DNA from: Pseudomonas cuatrocienegasensis
Lineage (GTDB): Bacteria; Pseudomonadota; Gammaproteobacteria; Pseudomonadales; Pseudomonadaceae
Assembly: GCF_900110925.1 (NCBI RefSeq)
Contig: NZ_FOFP01000002.1
Coordinates: forward strand, 407,989 to 471,988
Reading direction: 5' to 3'
DNA length: 64,000 bases
A program made the position numbers and the translations under genes. Under the pieces are notes generated by a model. That model was not told where the DNA came from, ran no database searches, and saw nothing but the letters and a program-made list of their open reading frames with translations. This document shows positions 38,585 through 49,700 of this stretch, piece by piece (position 1 is the stretch's first letter; each line of letters starts with the position of its first letter).

Positions 38585-39067
38585 TCAGCCGAGGGCTTTT
38601 TCGATGGCCTGGATCAGCGCTGGGTCATCCGGGGTAGTACGCGGCGAGAAACGCGCCAGCACTCGCCCATCCTGACCGACAAGAAACTTTTCGAAGTTCC
38701 AGGTGATGTCGCCAGGAAACTCCGCGCCCTCGCCTGCCAGCAGGCGATACAACGGATGCCGCCCGGGGCCGTTGACCTCCAGCTTGCTGCTCAACGGGAA
38801 GCTGACCCCGTAATTGAGGCTGCAGAAGGCCTGGATTGCCTCCTCGCTGTCCGGTTCCTGACCCGCGAACTGGTTGCACGGCAGGCCGAGTACGCTGAAA
38901 CCCTGATCACGGTATTGCTGGTGGAGCTTTTCCAGACCGGCATACTGAGGCGTCAGGCCGCACTTGGACGCCACATTGACCACCAGCAACACCTGCCCCT
39001 TGAAGGGTGCGAGAGGCAGATCCTGGCCATCCAGCGCACGCAGATTGAGGTCGTGAAAGGCACTCAT
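38585..39067 (-). CDS. Glutathione peroxidase (cysteine type)
   Basis: A 160-residue thiol peroxidase of the glutathione peroxidase fold. The active-site segment 'NVASKCGLTPQY' has cysteine in place of selenocysteine, and 'GLPCNQFAGQEP' and 'WNFEKFLV' complete the Gln/Trp/Asn site. The bacterial cysteine forms usually take electrons from thioredoxin. ATG 39067 ('MSAFHDLNL') matches the family. The 260 bases downstream, to the oxidoreductase gene, show no gene. Confidence 0.9.
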   Translation of the reverse strand: MSAFHDLNLRALDGQDLPLAPFKGQVLLVVNVASKCGLTPQYAGLEKLHQQYRDQGFSVLGLPCNQFAGQEPDSEEAIQAFCSLNYGVSFPLSSKLEVNGPGRHPLYRLLAGEGAEFPGDITWNFEKFLVGQDGRVLARFSPRTTPDDPALIQAIEKALG

Positions 39068-39108
39068 GATGAAACTCCTTGGAAAACAGCAGCTCTCGAC
39101 GCGACGGA

Positions 39109-39137
39109 CAAAAAAGGCGCCTATCAAAGGCGCCTTT
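39109..39137 (-). terminator. Hairpin terminator between slyD and the peroxidase gene
   Basis: On the minus strand AAAGGCGCC-TTTGATA-GGCGCCTTT is followed by TTT. It lies about 130 bases after slyD and 40 bases before the peroxidase start, so it most likely ends the slyD transcript. Confidence 0.7.
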
Positions 39138-39268
39138 CGCTTACGTCATATTAGCAGCCGGCTAGGCAGTTGCGACGACCATAAGTCGTCTTGCGAGCAC
39201 CGCCTGGGGGCTGTTCCCGTTTCGCTCGCGGCAGCGCCGGAACGGGAGCGAACCCTCGCCTCACTGCA

Positions 39269-39754
39269 TCAATGGTGGTGACCGCCTTCGCCGTGGATGT
39301 GGCCATGGGCGATTTCTTCGGCGCTGGCGTCACGTACATCGACGACCTTGACCTTGAAGTTCAGACGCTGACCAGCCAGCGGGTGGTTGCCGTCGACGAT
39401 CACGTCGTCGCCGTCCAGGTCACGAATGGTGACGATCTGCATGCTGCCGTCCGGGCCGGAGGCGTGGAACTGCATGCCCACTTCCAGCTCGTCGACACCC
39501 TCGAACATCGAACGATTGAGAGTGGCGACCAGCTCGGCGCTGTATTCGCCGTAGGCATCTTCGGGCTCGACGGAAACGTCCAGCTCGTCACCCGCCTGCT
39601 TGCCGAGCAGGGCTTTTTCCAGGCCGCCGATGATGTTGCCGGCACCTTGCAGATAAACCAGCGGAGCACCGCCAGCAGAACTATCGATCACCTCACCGGC
39701 ATCGTTGGTCAGGGTATAGTCGATGGAGACGGCCTTATTGGCGGCGATCAGCAT
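39269..39754 (-). CDS. slyD: FKBP-type peptidyl-prolyl isomerase SlyD
   Basis: A 161-residue cytoplasmic chaperone and prolyl isomerase. 'IDYTLTNDAGEVIDSS' and 'PLVYLQGAGNIIGGLEKAL' belong to the FKBP domain, with the inserted-flap region in the middle. The C-terminus ends in a short histidine-rich tail (HGHIHGEGGHHH) that binds nickel, much shorter than that of E. coli. The 5' end overlaps that of the divergent DUF3565 gene. Confidence 0.93.
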   Translation of the reverse strand: MLIAANKAVSIDYTLTNDAGEVIDSSAGGAPLVYLQGAGNIIGGLEKALLGKQAGDELDVSVEPEDAYGEYSAELVATLNRSMFEGVDELEVGMQFHASGPDGSMQIVTIRDLDGDDVIVDGNHPLAGQRLNFKVKVVDVRDASAEEIAHGHIHGEGGHHH

Positions 39755-40070
39755 GGGGCAGGACCTTTTGCTCGAAAATAATGAGTTGGCCAGTTTAACC
39801 AAGGGTGCGCCCGAAAGCGAACCTGACGCAGACGGACGGCCCACATCGGGTCCCCTCACAACCGTACGCCTGCTTGACTTCCGTCAGGACGAAGAGGGCC
39901 ACTGGGTGGCAATCTTGTCCTGCGGGCACACCCAACACCTGCGTCACCAGCCACCCTGGCAGGGTCGTGCCTGGGTGCTCGATCCCGCTCAGCGCCAGGC
40001 TGCTCGCGGCCGTCCATTCACCTGCGGCTGGTGCGCGCAGAACAGCACGTTATCCAACAAGGAGTCCTAA
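39753..40070 (+). CDS. DUF3565 family protein
   Basis: About 105 residues, with the conserved core '[19 protein letters not shown]', '[14 protein letters not shown]' and a final 'CGWC'. Histidines and cysteines suggest a metal site. Function unknown. Family members are nearer 70 residues, so the first ~30 residues here may not be translated; no clear ribosome-binding site decides the start. The stop overlaps the ackA start (TAATG). Confidence 0.72.
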   Translation: MGQDLLLENNELASLTKGAPESEPDADGRPTSGPLTTVRLLDFRQDEEGHWVAILSCGHTQHLRHQPPWQGRAWVLDPAQRQAARGRPFTCGWCAQNSTLSNKES

Positions 40071-41257
40071 TGCCTGCACGCACGATTCTGGTGATCAACT
40101 GCGGAAGCTCATCAATCAAATTTGCCCTGGTCGCCGCCCAACCCGGTCCATTCATTCTCAGCGGCCTGGCCGAACGCCTGGGCAGCACGACGGCGGTGCT
40201 GCACTGGCAACAGGACGGCCAGCAACACAGTGAAGCGCTGCATGGCGGCGATCACCGCGCCGCCCTCGCGGCCCTGCTACCAAAGGTCCAGGCCGCAAGC
40301 GCAGGCAGCTTGCTGGGCATCGGCCACCGCGTGGTACATGGCGGTGAACACTTTACCCAGGCCTGCCGCCTGGATGCCGAGGTGATCGCCTCGATCCGCG
40401 CTATTGCGCCGCTGGCACCGCTGCACAACCCGGCCAGCCTGCAGGGCATCGAAGCCGCATTGGCGGTGTACCCGCAGTTGCCGCAGGTGGCGGTATTCGA
40501 CACCGCCTTTCATCAGACCCTGCCCGAACACGCCTACCGCTACGCCTTGCCGGAATCGCTGTACCGCGAGCATGGCGTGCGCCGCTACGGCTTCCACGGC
40601 ACCAGCCACCGCTATGTCAGCCAGCAGGCCGCGCAACTGGCCGGGCTGGCCGTTGACGGCAGCAGCTGGCTGGTCGCCCACCTGGGTAATGGCTGCTCGA
40701 CCTGCGCAGTGGTCAATGGCCAGAGCCGCGACACCAGCATGGGCCTGACCCCGCTCGAAGGGCTGGTGATGGGCACCCGCAGTGGCGACGTCGATCCCAA
40801 CCTGCATGGTCATCTGTCCCGCACCCTCGGCTGGAGCCTGGCGCGCATCGACGCCATGCTCAACCAGGAAAGCGGCCTGCTCGGCCTCTCCGGGCTGTCC
40901 AACGACATGCGGACTTTGGAACAAGCGCGGGCTGACGGGCATAGCGGTGCCACCCTGGCCATCGAGGTGTTCTGCTACCGCCTGGCCAAATCCCTCGCCG
41001 CCATGGCCTGCGCGCTGCCGCAACTCGACGGTCTGATCTTTACCGGAGGGATTGGCGAGCACTCACCGCTGATCCGCGCCACCACGGTGGCCCACCTCAA
41101 ACTGCTCGGTCTGGCCCTCGACGAGACCGCCAACCAGCGTACGCGCGGCGGCGCCAGTGGGCCGATTCATGCCCCAGGCTCGCCCCGGGTGCTGGTGGTC
41201 CCGACCAATGAAGAACGGCAGATTGCCCTCGACACCCTCACCCTGCTCTCGGCCTGA
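40070..41257 (+). CDS. ackA: Acetate kinase
   Basis: A 395-residue enzyme interconverting acetate plus ATP and acetyl phosphate. The phosphate-binding '[13 protein letters not shown]', '[10 protein letters not shown]', 'GNGCSTCAV' and '[10 protein letters not shown]' motifs are intact. The start (with AAGGAG upstream) overlaps the DUF3565 stop. Pta follows 15 bases later, so the two form the acetate overflow pathway operon. Confidence 0.96.
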   Translation: MPARTILVINCGSSSIKFALVAAQPGPFILSGLAERLGSTTAVLHWQQDGQQHSEALHGGDHRAALAALLPKVQAASAGSLLGIGHRVVHGGEHFTQACRLDAEVIASIRAIAPLAPLHNPASLQGIEAALAVYPQLPQVAVFDTAFHQTLPEHAYRYALPESLYREHGVRRYGFHGTSHRYVSQQAAQLAGLAVDGSSWLVAHLGNGCSTCAVVNGQSRDTSMGLTPLEGLVMGTRSGDVDPNLHGHLSRTLGWSLARIDAMLNQESGLLGLSGLSNDMRTLEQARADGHSGATLAIEVFCYRLAKSLAAMACALPQLDGLIFTGGIGEHSPLIRATTVAHLKLLGLALDETANQRTRGGASGPIHAPGSPRVLVVPTNEERQIALDTLTLLSA

Positions 41258-41272
41258 TCATAAGGAAGCCCC

Positions 41273-43378
41273 ATGCACACGTTTTTCATCGCGCCCACCG
41301 GCTTCGGCGTCGGCCTCACCTCCATCAGCCTGGGCATGGTCGGCGCCCTGCAGCGCGCCGGGCTCAAGGTTGGCTTTCTCAAGCCGATCGCCCAGCCGCA
41401 CCCCGGTGACCTCGGCCCCGAGCGCTCCAGTGAGCTGATCGCGCGCACCCATGACCTGCATTCGCCGCGCCCCCTGGCCCTGCATCACGTCGAGCGCCTG
41501 CTGGGCGACGGCGACCTGGATGCCCTGCTCGAAGAAATCATCAGCCAGTATCAGGAAGCCGCCCGCGACAAGGATGTGGTCATCGTCGAAGGCATGGTGC
41601 CGACGCGCCAGGCCAGCTACGCCGCGCGGGTCAACGTGCACCTGGCCAAGAGCCTGGATGCCGACGTGATTCTGGTCTCTGCGCCCGAACAGGAAAGCCT
41701 CAACGAACTGGCCGACCGAGTGGATATTCAGGCGCAGCTGTTCGGCGGGCCGAAAGATCCCAAGGTGCTCGGCGTGATCCTCAACAAGGTGCGCAGTGAA
41801 GACGGCACCGAGGCCTTCGCGGCGCGCCTGCGCGAGCACTCGCCGCTGTTGCGACGTGACGACTTCCGCCTGCTTGGCTGCATCCCCTGGCTGGAGGAGC
41901 TGAATGCGCCGCGTACCCGCGACATCGCTGACCTGCTCGGCGCGCGGGTGCTCAACGCCGGCGACTACGACCAGCGACGCATGCTGAAGATCGTCCTCTG
42001 CGCCCGTGCCGTGGCCAACACCGTGCAGTTGCTCAAACCTGGCACCCTGGTGGTCACCCCCGGCGACCGTGACGACATCATCCTCGCCGCCAGCCTGGCG
42101 GCGATGAATGGCACGCCCCTGGCCGGCCTGCTGTTGTGCAGCGATTTCCTGCCAGACCCGCGCATCATGGAACTGTGCCGTGGCGCCCTGCAGACCGGCT
42201 TGCCAGTGATGACCGTGGCCACTGGCTCCTACGACACCGCCACCCACCTGAACCGGCTGAACAAGGAAATCCCGGTCGACGACACCGAGCGCGCCTTCAA
42301 GGTGGCCGACCATGTGGCTGGACACCTCGACCACGACTGGCTGAGCGCCCGCTGCGACACGCCGCGCGAGCTGCGCCTGTCGCCGCCAGCGTTCCGCTAC
42401 CAACTGGTGCAACGCGCCAAGGCGGCGAACAAACGCATCGTCCTGCCCGAAGGCAGCGAGCCACGCACCGTGCAGGCGGCCGCCATCTGCCAGGCCCGTG
42501 GGATCGCCCGCTGCGTGCTGCTGGCCAAGCCCGAAGCGGTGCTCGCCGTGGCCAAGGCTCAGGGTATCGAGCTGCCGCCAGGCCTGGAAATTCTCGACCC
42601 GGACCTGATCCGCTCGCGTTACGTCGAGCCCATGGTCGCCCTGCGCAAAGGCAAGGGACTGAACGCGCCCATGGCCCTGGCTCAGCTCGAAGACACCGTA
42701 GTTCTGGGCACCATGATGCTCGCCCTGGATGAGGTCGACGGCCTGGTTTCCGGGGCCATTCACACCACCGCCAACACCATTCGCCCAGCACTGCAATTGA
42801 TCAAGACTGCGCCCGGCTACAACCTGGTGTCTTCGGTGTTCTTCATGCTCTTGCCGGATCAGGTGGTGGTTTACGGCGACTGCGCAGTCAACCCCGACCC
42901 CAGCGCCCCGGAGCTGGCAGAAATCGCCCTGCAGAGCGCGGCCTCGGCTCTGGCCTTCGGCATCGAACCGCGGGTCGCCATGCTCAGCTATTCCACCGGA
43001 GACTCGGGCAGCGGCGAAGAAGTGGAGAAGGTTCGCGAAGCCACGCGCCTGGCCCGTGCTCTGGCGCCCACCCTGCTGCTGGACGGCCCGTTGCAGTACG
43101 ACGCCGCGGCCATCGACAGCGTCGGCCAGCAGAAGGCGCCCGGCAGTCCGGTGGCCGGACGCGCCACGGTGTTCGTGTTCCCCGACCTGAACACCGGCAA
43201 CACCACCTACAAGGCGGTGCAGCGCAGTGCCGACTGCGTCAGTGTGGGGCCGATGCTGCAGGGCCTGCGCAAACCGGTGAACGACCTGTCGCGCGGCGCC
43301 CTGGTCGATGACATTGTCTACACCATCGCCCTGACGGCCATTCAGGCAGCCAATCCGCCCGCGACAACTGCGCAGTGA
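41273..43378 (+). CDS. pta: Phosphate acetyltransferase (long form)
   Basis: A 701-residue enzyme converting acetyl-CoA and phosphate to acetyl phosphate. It is the long three-part form: an N-terminal P-loop-like domain ('MHTFFIAPTGFGVGLTSISL'), a DRTGG domain (about 200-330) and the C-terminal catalytic PTA_PTB domain starting near 'RIVLPEGSEPR' with 'SYSTGDSGSG' and 'GRATVFVFPDLNTGN'. Directly follows ackA. Confidence 0.96.
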   Translation: MHTFFIAPTGFGVGLTSISLGMVGALQRAGLKVGFLKPIAQPHPGDLGPERSSELIARTHDLHSPRPLALHHVERLLGDGDLDALLEEIISQYQEAARDKDVVIVEGMVPTRQASYAARVNVHLAKSLDADVILVSAPEQESLNELADRVDIQAQLFGGPKDPKVLGVILNKVRSEDGTEAFAARLREHSPLLRRDDFRLLGCIPWLEELNAPRTRDIADLLGARVLNAGDYDQRRMLKIVLCARAVANTVQLLKPGTLVVTPGDRDDIILAASLAAMNGTPLAGLLLCSDFLPDPRIMELCRGALQTGLPVMTVATGSYDTATHLNRLNKEIPVDDTERAFKVADHVAGHLDHDWLSARCDTPRELRLSPPAFRYQLVQRAKAANKRIVLPEGSEPRTVQAAAICQARGIARCVLLAKPEAVLAVAKAQGIELPPGLEILDPDLIRSRYVEPMVALRKGKGLNAPMALAQLEDTVVLGTMMLALDEVDGLVSGAIHTTANTIRPALQLIKTAPGYNLVSSVFFMLLPDQVVVYGDCAVNPDPSAPELAEIALQSAASALAFGIEPRVAMLSYSTGDSGSGEEVEKVREATRLARALAPTLLLDGPLQYDAAAIDSVGQQKAPGSPVAGRATVFVFPDLNTGNTTYKAVQRSADCVSVGPMLQGLRKPVNDLSRGALVDDIVYTIALTAIQAANPPATTAQ

Positions 43379-43571
43379 TGGGGCAATAGGCACCGATTGG
43401 CCGCGATCATCAGGGTTAAGCCGGGCTTGCAGTTCGTTGCACAACCGCTAACCTGTGCGCCGACCGACCTGCCCGGAGCAGGTCCCTGATGAGCTGCGCC
43501 CCTGCGCGGTCGACCGCCACCACTGTGTGACTGTCGCCCGCCTGCGCCCTGTTTCGGAGGCAAACGCCGCC

Positions 43572-44486
43572 ATGCTGCATGTTCTGCCCGCGCCCCTGAG
43601 AGGCGTTATTGGCGCCAGCCTGTTGGCCCTCAACACGCTGTTCTGGTGCTGCCCGTTGTTCGCCGTGACGCTGCTCAAGGTGTGCCTGCCCTTCCCGGCG
43701 GCCCAGCGCGCCTGCGCGGCGGTGATGAACGTGGTTCACGAGGGCTGGATCAGCTGCAACAAAGTCTGGATGAAGGGGCTGGGGCGTACGCGCTGGCATG
43801 TCGAAGGCCTCGACACGCTGGACTACCAGCACAGCTACCTGGTCACCAGTAACCACCAGAGCTGGGTCGATATTCTGGTGTTGCAGTACCTGATGAACCG
43901 TCGCGTGCGGCCGCTGAAATTCTTCCTCAAGCAGGAGCTGATCTGGGTGCCGGTGATAGGCCTGTGCTGGTGGGCCCTGGGCTTCCCGTTTATGAAGCGC
44001 TACAGCAAGGCCTACTTGGCCCGCCATCCGGAGAAAAAAGGCCAGGACCTGCTGACCACCCAACGCACCTGCGCGCGTTTTCGCGGCACCTCGGTGGGGA
44101 TCTTCAACTTTATCGAAGGCACGCGTTTCACCCCCGCCAAGCATGCCGAACAGCAGTCACCTTACCGCTACCTGCTCAAGCCCAAGGCCGGTGGCATTGC
44201 CTTCGTACTCGATGCCATGGGCGACCAGTTGCACCGGATCGTCAACGTCACCATCCACTATCCGGCAGGCAACCCCGGCTTCTGGGCGCTGCTCAGCGGC
44301 GAGGTCTCGGAGGTGGTGGTGAGGTTTCAGGCCTTGCCGATACCAGCGGCCTTTCTCGGTCGCAACTACGACCAGGACAGCGAGTATCGCCAGGCCTTCC
44401 AACAGTGGGTTAACGAGCTCTGGGAAGCCAAGGACGCCGAACTGGCCGAGCTGCACGATCGCTACGCGGCATCAACGCCGCGCTGA
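43572..44486 (+). CDS. 1-acyl-glycerol-3-phosphate acyltransferase-like protein (YihG type)
   Basis: A 304-residue membrane-associated acyltransferase. The HX4D motif is 'NHQSWVD' and the third block is 'FIEGTRFTP', both of the PlsC superfamily. An N-terminal hydrophobic stretch ('LLALNTLFWCCPLFAVTLL') anchors it. YihG-like enzymes make variant phosphatidic acids. The start at 43572 fits the family; the frame is open further upstream without a convincing site. Confidence 0.85.
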   Translation: MLHVLPAPLRGVIGASLLALNTLFWCCPLFAVTLLKVCLPFPAAQRACAAVMNVVHEGWISCNKVWMKGLGRTRWHVEGLDTLDYQHSYLVTSNHQSWVDILVLQYLMNRRVRPLKFFLKQELIWVPVIGLCWWALGFPFMKRYSKAYLARHPEKKGQDLLTTQRTCARFRGTSVGIFNFIEGTRFTPAKHAEQQSPYRYLLKPKAGGIAFVLDAMGDQLHRIVNVTIHYPAGNPGFWALLSGEVSEVVVRFQALPIPAAFLGRNYDQDSEYRQAFQQWVNELWEAKDAELAELHDRYAASTPR

Positions 44487-44497
44487 AACATGGGCCG

Positions 44498-46633
44498 CTA
44501 AACGTCCGTCAACACATTCCAGTCCAGTTGCGCCGGCAGGGCCAGAGCGCGCTCGATGGGCAAACCCGGGGCAACCAGGAAGCCCTGCATGATCGCGCAC
44601 TGATGGGCCACCAGCCATTCGCGCTGGGCCTGGGTCTCCACCCCCTCGGCGATCACCTCCAGGCCCAAGTGCCGGCCCAGGTCGATGATGGTGCTGACCA
44701 CCGCCGCGTCACGCGGCGAGTCGAGCATATTGGCAATGAACAGGCGGTCGATCTTCAGGGTGTCGAGTTCGAAATGCCGCAGGTAGGCCAGCGATGAGTA
44801 GCCGGTCCCGAAATCATCAATGGCAATCAGCACCCCGAGCCGGCGCAGCTGGCCGAGCTGTTCGCGCGCTGCATCGATATCCTGCATCAATGCACTTTCG
44901 GTGATTTCCACTTCCAGTTGGGCGGGCTGCAGCCCATGGGCCTCTATCGCTTCACGCAGTAACTGGGCCAGGTTGGGCATGGCGAACTGCACGGGACTGA
45001 CGTTCAGACTCAGAATGATGTCGTTGCCAAATTGCTGCTGCATGCACGCCAATTGCTCGGCGCCCTTGCGAAAGATCCAGGCACCGAGCCGGTTGATCAG
45101 GCGGGTTTCCTCAAGCAACGGGATAAACACGCCTGGGCCGATTTCGCCGGCCTGGCTGTGCTGCCAGCGCAACAGCGCCTCGAAACCGCGCAAGCGGCCG
45201 CTGTCCAGGTAAACCTGGGGCTGGAACACCAGGCGAAACTCGTCCTGCTCGATGGCGCGGCGCAAGCTCTCTTCAAGCATCAGACGGGAGCGGGCACGGC
45301 CATTCATCTCCTGGGTGAAGAAACGATACTGCTGGCGCCCCGCGCGCTTGGCCTCATACATGGCCATGTCGGCGGCACGCAGCAGTCCCTCGACGGTCCT
45401 GCCACACTCGGGAAAGCAGGCAATGCCGACGCTGGCACCGACGGTGAAATCAAGCCCCTCCACGCTGTGCCTTACGGCCAGGTGCTCCATCAGTTTTTCC
45501 GCAACCCGCGCGGCGTCTTCAGGATGATCCAGGTCATCAAGCAGTGCGGTGAACTCATCACCGCCAATGCGCGCCAGCACATCGTACGGGCGCAGACTCG
45601 CGCGAAGTTGCTCGCCCACCTGGCGCAATAGTTGGTCGCCCGCCTCATGCCCCAATGAGTCGTTAATACGCTTGAAGCCGTCCAGATCCAGATACAACAC
45701 GGCCATACGCTGCTGGCCTTGACGCTCGGTGCGGGCCAGGGCATTGGCCAGCGCTTGATGAAAGCCGCGACGGTTGAGCAAGCCGGTGAGCGGATCGGTA
45801 ATCGCCAGCGCTTCGAGCTGCGTATGCAGGCAATGCACGACCGTCATGTCCTGGATAACCAACACCATCGCCTGACGCGGGCTGGGCAGCGGCGCACAGG
45901 ACAGCGCTACCGGCACATGCTGACCGTCGCAGGTCACCAGGCTGGTTTCATGCAGGCGGTACACCGTCTGTGCTCGCCAGTGCTGGTGAAAGGCCGACTC
46001 ATGCCAGCCCTGAGCGCCCATTTCGGGCGGCAGACAGTCAACCAGAGAGCGCCCGAGCAACGCCTCCACCGGGTAACGCAACATCTGCGCGATGGCCGGG
46101 TTGGCGAACTGGATACCGCCGTCTTCGCCCACTACCAGAATGCCTTCGCCGGCATGCTCCAGAATCGAGGTACTGAACGCCCGCGCTTGCTCCAGCTGCT
46201 CGGTCAGGGCACGTAGTTCCTGACGATGGCGTGCGTGTTCGAGCAGCGAGCAGATCTTGTGGCGCAGCACACGGGTGTCGAAAGGCTTGAGCATGAAATC
46301 CACCGCACCGGTGGAATAGCCTTTGAGCACCGCGTCCTCGGTTTGCGCGATGGCCGACACAAAGATGATCGGTGTAAAACGCGTGCGCGGGTTACCGCGC
46401 ATCAGCCGCGCCACCTCGAAACCGTCCATGTGGGGCATTTGCACATCCAGCAGCACCAGCCCGACGTCCTCTTCAAGCAAGCACTGCAAAGCCGCTTCGC
46501 CCGAAGCCACACAGCGCAATTGCCAGTCACCCTGCTCAAGCAGGGCCTCCATCGCTTCAAGATTTTCCTGCCGGTCATCGACCACCAGCAACACCTGCCG
46601 CCGAGCGTGATTGACCATTTGCACAACCGCCAT
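44498..46633 (-). CDS. Response regulator with PAS, GGDEF and EAL domains
   Basis: A 711-residue cyclic di-GMP regulator. A receiver domain (about 13-130) has the phospho-acceptor in 'LVLLDVQMPHMDG'; a PAS domain follows (about 150-270); then GGDEF ('RIGGDEF', with RxxD 'RPYD' five residues before) and EAL ('FEALLRW', 'IDDFGTGYSSL'). Both output domains look intact, so it could make and destroy the messenger. It lies 70 bases downstream of a hybrid kinase on the same strand, its likely phosphodonor. Confidence 0.9.
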   Translation of the reverse strand: MAVVQMVNHARRQVLLVVDDRQENLEAMEALLEQGDWQLRCVASGEAALQCLLEEDVGLVLLDVQMPHMDGFEVARLMRGNPRTRFTPIIFVSAIAQTEDAVLKGYSTGAVDFMLKPFDTRVLRHKICSLLEHARHRQELRALTEQLEQARAFSTSILEHAGEGILVVGEDGGIQFANPAIAQMLRYPVEALLGRSLVDCLPPEMGAQGWHESAFHQHWRAQTVYRLHETSLVTCDGQHVPVALSCAPLPSPRQAMVLVIQDMTVVHCLHTQLEALAITDPLTGLLNRRGFHQALANALARTERQGQQRMAVLYLDLDGFKRINDSLGHEAGDQLLRQVGEQLRASLRPYDVLARIGGDEFTALLDDLDHPEDAARVAEKLMEHLAVRHSVEGLDFTVGASVGIACFPECGRTVEGLLRAADMAMYEAKRAGRQQYRFFTQEMNGRARSRLMLEESLRRAIEQDEFRLVFQPQVYLDSGRLRGFEALLRWQHSQAGEIGPGVFIPLLEETRLINRLGAWIFRKGAEQLACMQQQFGNDIILSLNVSPVQFAMPNLAQLLREAIEAHGLQPAQLEVEITESALMQDIDAAREQLGQLRRLGVLIAIDDFGTGYSSLAYLRHFELDTLKIDRLFIANMLDSPRDAAVVSTIIDLGRHLGLEVIAEGVETQAQREWLVAHQCAIMQGFLVAPGLPIERALALPAQLDWNVLTDV

Positions 46634-46703
46634 GACGCACTCCTTGATTAATGCAGTGGCTTCTTCCCGAGCCTGCCGCAGAGCGTAGACCAGTTAACGT
46701 CGC

Positions 46704-49700
46704 TCAGCCGGCCGAGCCGACCTCCAGCCAATGCAGCAGGCGCTCGAGCAGCTCATCCTGGCCAACCGGTTTGGCCAGGTAATCGTCCGCCCCACAGGCC
46801 AGGCACTTGTCTCGATCCCCTTTCATCGCATGGGCGGTCAGGGCGATGATCGGAATCTGACAACCATGCTCCTGCTTGAGCAGACGGGTGGCGGTGTAGC
46901 CGTCCATGATCGGCATCGCCATGTCCATCAGAATCAAATCGTGGCCGCCCTGCAAAAACCGCTCAATGGCCTCGGCGCCATCCTTGGCCGTGCTGATCTG
47001 CAGCCCCGCTTCGTCGAGCAGAGCGCTAAGGGCATAGACGTTACGGATGTCATCATCGACCAGCAGCACTCGCCGCCCCTGCAAGCGACGAGCCCGGGGC
47101 TCGGGCGCAGACAAGGTGCTCGCCGGCACCCGTTCGAGAAAGCCCTGCACCGCCTGACTCAGTTGTTGCAGGTCATCGCCCTGCTTGCGCACGACCACCG
47201 CACTGAAGCGCCGCAACAGTTGCAGATGGCGCTGGCTTACATCCACGCCGGTATTGACGACGATGCGCTGACCGGCAAGCGGACGGATTTGGTCAAGTTG
47301 TTCAAGCAGCGCAAAGCCGTCCTGATCAGGCAGATCCAGGTCGACCACCAGCGCGGCGAACGACTGCTCGCGGTAAGCGGCCAACGCCTCGCTGCCATCG
47401 GCACAGGCGTGTACGGCAAAGCCCAAATGCTGCAAGTACTCGCGATAGTGCTCGCGCTCCACCGGTACATCCTCGACCAGCAGCAATGCCTGTTGGGGCG
47501 TATCGCTATCGCGCTGCAACCGCACGAATACGGCTGCCAGGTCATCCTGGCTGATCGGTTTGACCAGGTAGCGGGTGCCGTCCTCGTTCCAGTCGGCCGG
47601 CTGCGGCACGCAGGAAATGATATGTACGGGAACATGGCGATAAGAGGCCTGGCTGCGCAGGCGTCGGAACAGCTGCCAGCCACTGATATCCGGCAGCAGG
47701 ATGTCGAGCACCACAGCACTGAAATGCTCTTGCTGCAGCAGTGTCAGCGCCTGCAGACCCGTCCGACAATGTACGCTGGCAAAGCCGTGGGCCTGGGCTT
47801 CCTCGACCAGCACAGCGGCAAAGTTGGCATCATCCTCGACGATCAGCACCGTCGACCCAGCACCCCGACGTACCGGCTGCGCACCGCTGGTAGCCGGTTC
47901 CTGCACGGTCGCGATCTGCACGGGCAAGCGAACGATAAAACAGGCGCCTTGCCCCGGCGCACTGCGCAGTTCGATCTCGCCATCCAGGGCCTGCACCAGT
48001 TGCCGGGTAATGGCCAGACCCAGACCGGTGCCGCCGAAGCGCCGGCTGGTAGAACCGTCAATCTGCTGAAACGCCTGGAAAATCAGCTCGTGCTGGTCGG
48101 CGGCAATACCGATGCCGCTGTCCTGCACGATAAAGCTCAGCCACTCGAGTTCGCCCTCCCCCTGCCGCTCGGCATCGACAAGCAGGCTGACATCGCCTTG
48201 CTCGGTGAACTTCAGCGCATTGGACAGCAGGTTGCGCAGGATCTGTGTCAGCCGCACCCGGTCTGCCAGCACCAGGCGCGGCACGGCATCGGCCAGGCGG
48301 GTTTGCAGACGCAAGCCCTTGAGCTCAGCCATTGGGCGCATGCCGGCATCCAGTTCGACGAGCATTTCCTGCAGGTCCATCGGCTCGATCTTCAGCTGCA
48401 TGCGCCCGGACTCAACCTTGGCCAGGTCGAGAATATTGTTGATCAACTGCAATAGATCGCTCCCGGCGCGATAGACGATATCGGCGTGCTTGGTCTGCTT
48501 CTCCGAGAGATTGCCGGTGGTGTTCTGCCGCAGTTGATCGCTGAGAATCAGGATGCTGTTGAGCGGCGTGCGCAGCTCATGGGACATATTGGCCAGGAAC
48601 TCCGACTTGTAGCGATTGGCCAATACCAATTGCTCGGCCTGCTCACGCAGGCGTTGCTCGGCGGCTTTGCGCTCGCTGATGTCGATAATCACCGCCTGTA
48701 CCAACACCTCTCCGCCACTGTGCAGGGGCGACAGACCGACCTCCAGCGGAATCAGGTGGCCATCGCGGTGCTGGCCGAACAGGTCCCGATTGCCGCCCAT
48801 GCGACGCGGCTCGGGGCTGACCTGATAGCCCTGGCGATAGGGCACATGCCCCTTGCGTAATGCCTCGGGCAGCAACATCTCCACGGGCTGGCCCAACAGT
48901 GCGTCCCGTGCATGGCCGAACAACTGCTCGGTCTGCCGATTGACCATGGCTATCTGCCCCCGGCTGTCGACCAGGACGATGGCATTGGGTGAAGCATCGA
49001 CCACCAGACGAAAGCGTTCATCGGCACTCTTGCGCAGGCGCAGGTCGACCAGATTGAGCAGGTAGGTAGTCCCGGTCGAATCCTTCAGCGCACACAGGCT
49101 CAGGGATATCGGCAGCGCGCCGCCACTATCGGGACACAGGTCATAGTCACGGGTCGCCGCCGTATCGCCCAGCTCGTCAGCGAGATCGGCCAAGCCCCCC
49201 AACACGGGGATGAAGCGCCGCACGCGTTCACCCTGCAAACCAGCCAGTGGACAATTGAGCAGTTCTACTGCTCGCAGGTTGGCCATTTCGATGCGCCCTT
49301 GGGCATCACACAACAGCGTCGCGACGGGCAGGCGCTCGACCAATTGGCGGAAACGCTCTTCGCGCTCACGTAATAGCTCGGTGGCCCGCCGCGAACGCGA
49401 TAGCTCACGCTCACGCACATACAGGTAGCCTCCGATCAGCAACGCCAACAAGCTCGCCGCACACAGCGCCAGCCCTAAGCCGAACTGGCTATGGCCTTTG
49501 CCCAGAGCGGCGTCATAGAGAGGCGTGCTGGCAACATCCAGCAGCCAGATACGGCCATACAACGGCAACTCCAGTTGCTGGCGGAAACGTGACGCATGCT
49601 GCGCTTCAAGCTGTTCGATACTCAGCAGCTCGCGGCCGTTCGCCGACTGATCGCGAATGGCGATAGAAAATAGCCGGCTCTGGGGACCGAGAATCCCGGC

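Noticed and set aside
39151..39339. A 62-codon minus-strand frame after slyD
   Set aside because: It overlaps the end of slyD in another frame and has no recognisable family or good ribosome-binding site.
41258..43444. A 728-codon minus-strand open frame opposite pta
   Set aside because: Composition is Gly/Gln/His/Arg-rich as in other mirror frames, and pta is complete with all motifs.
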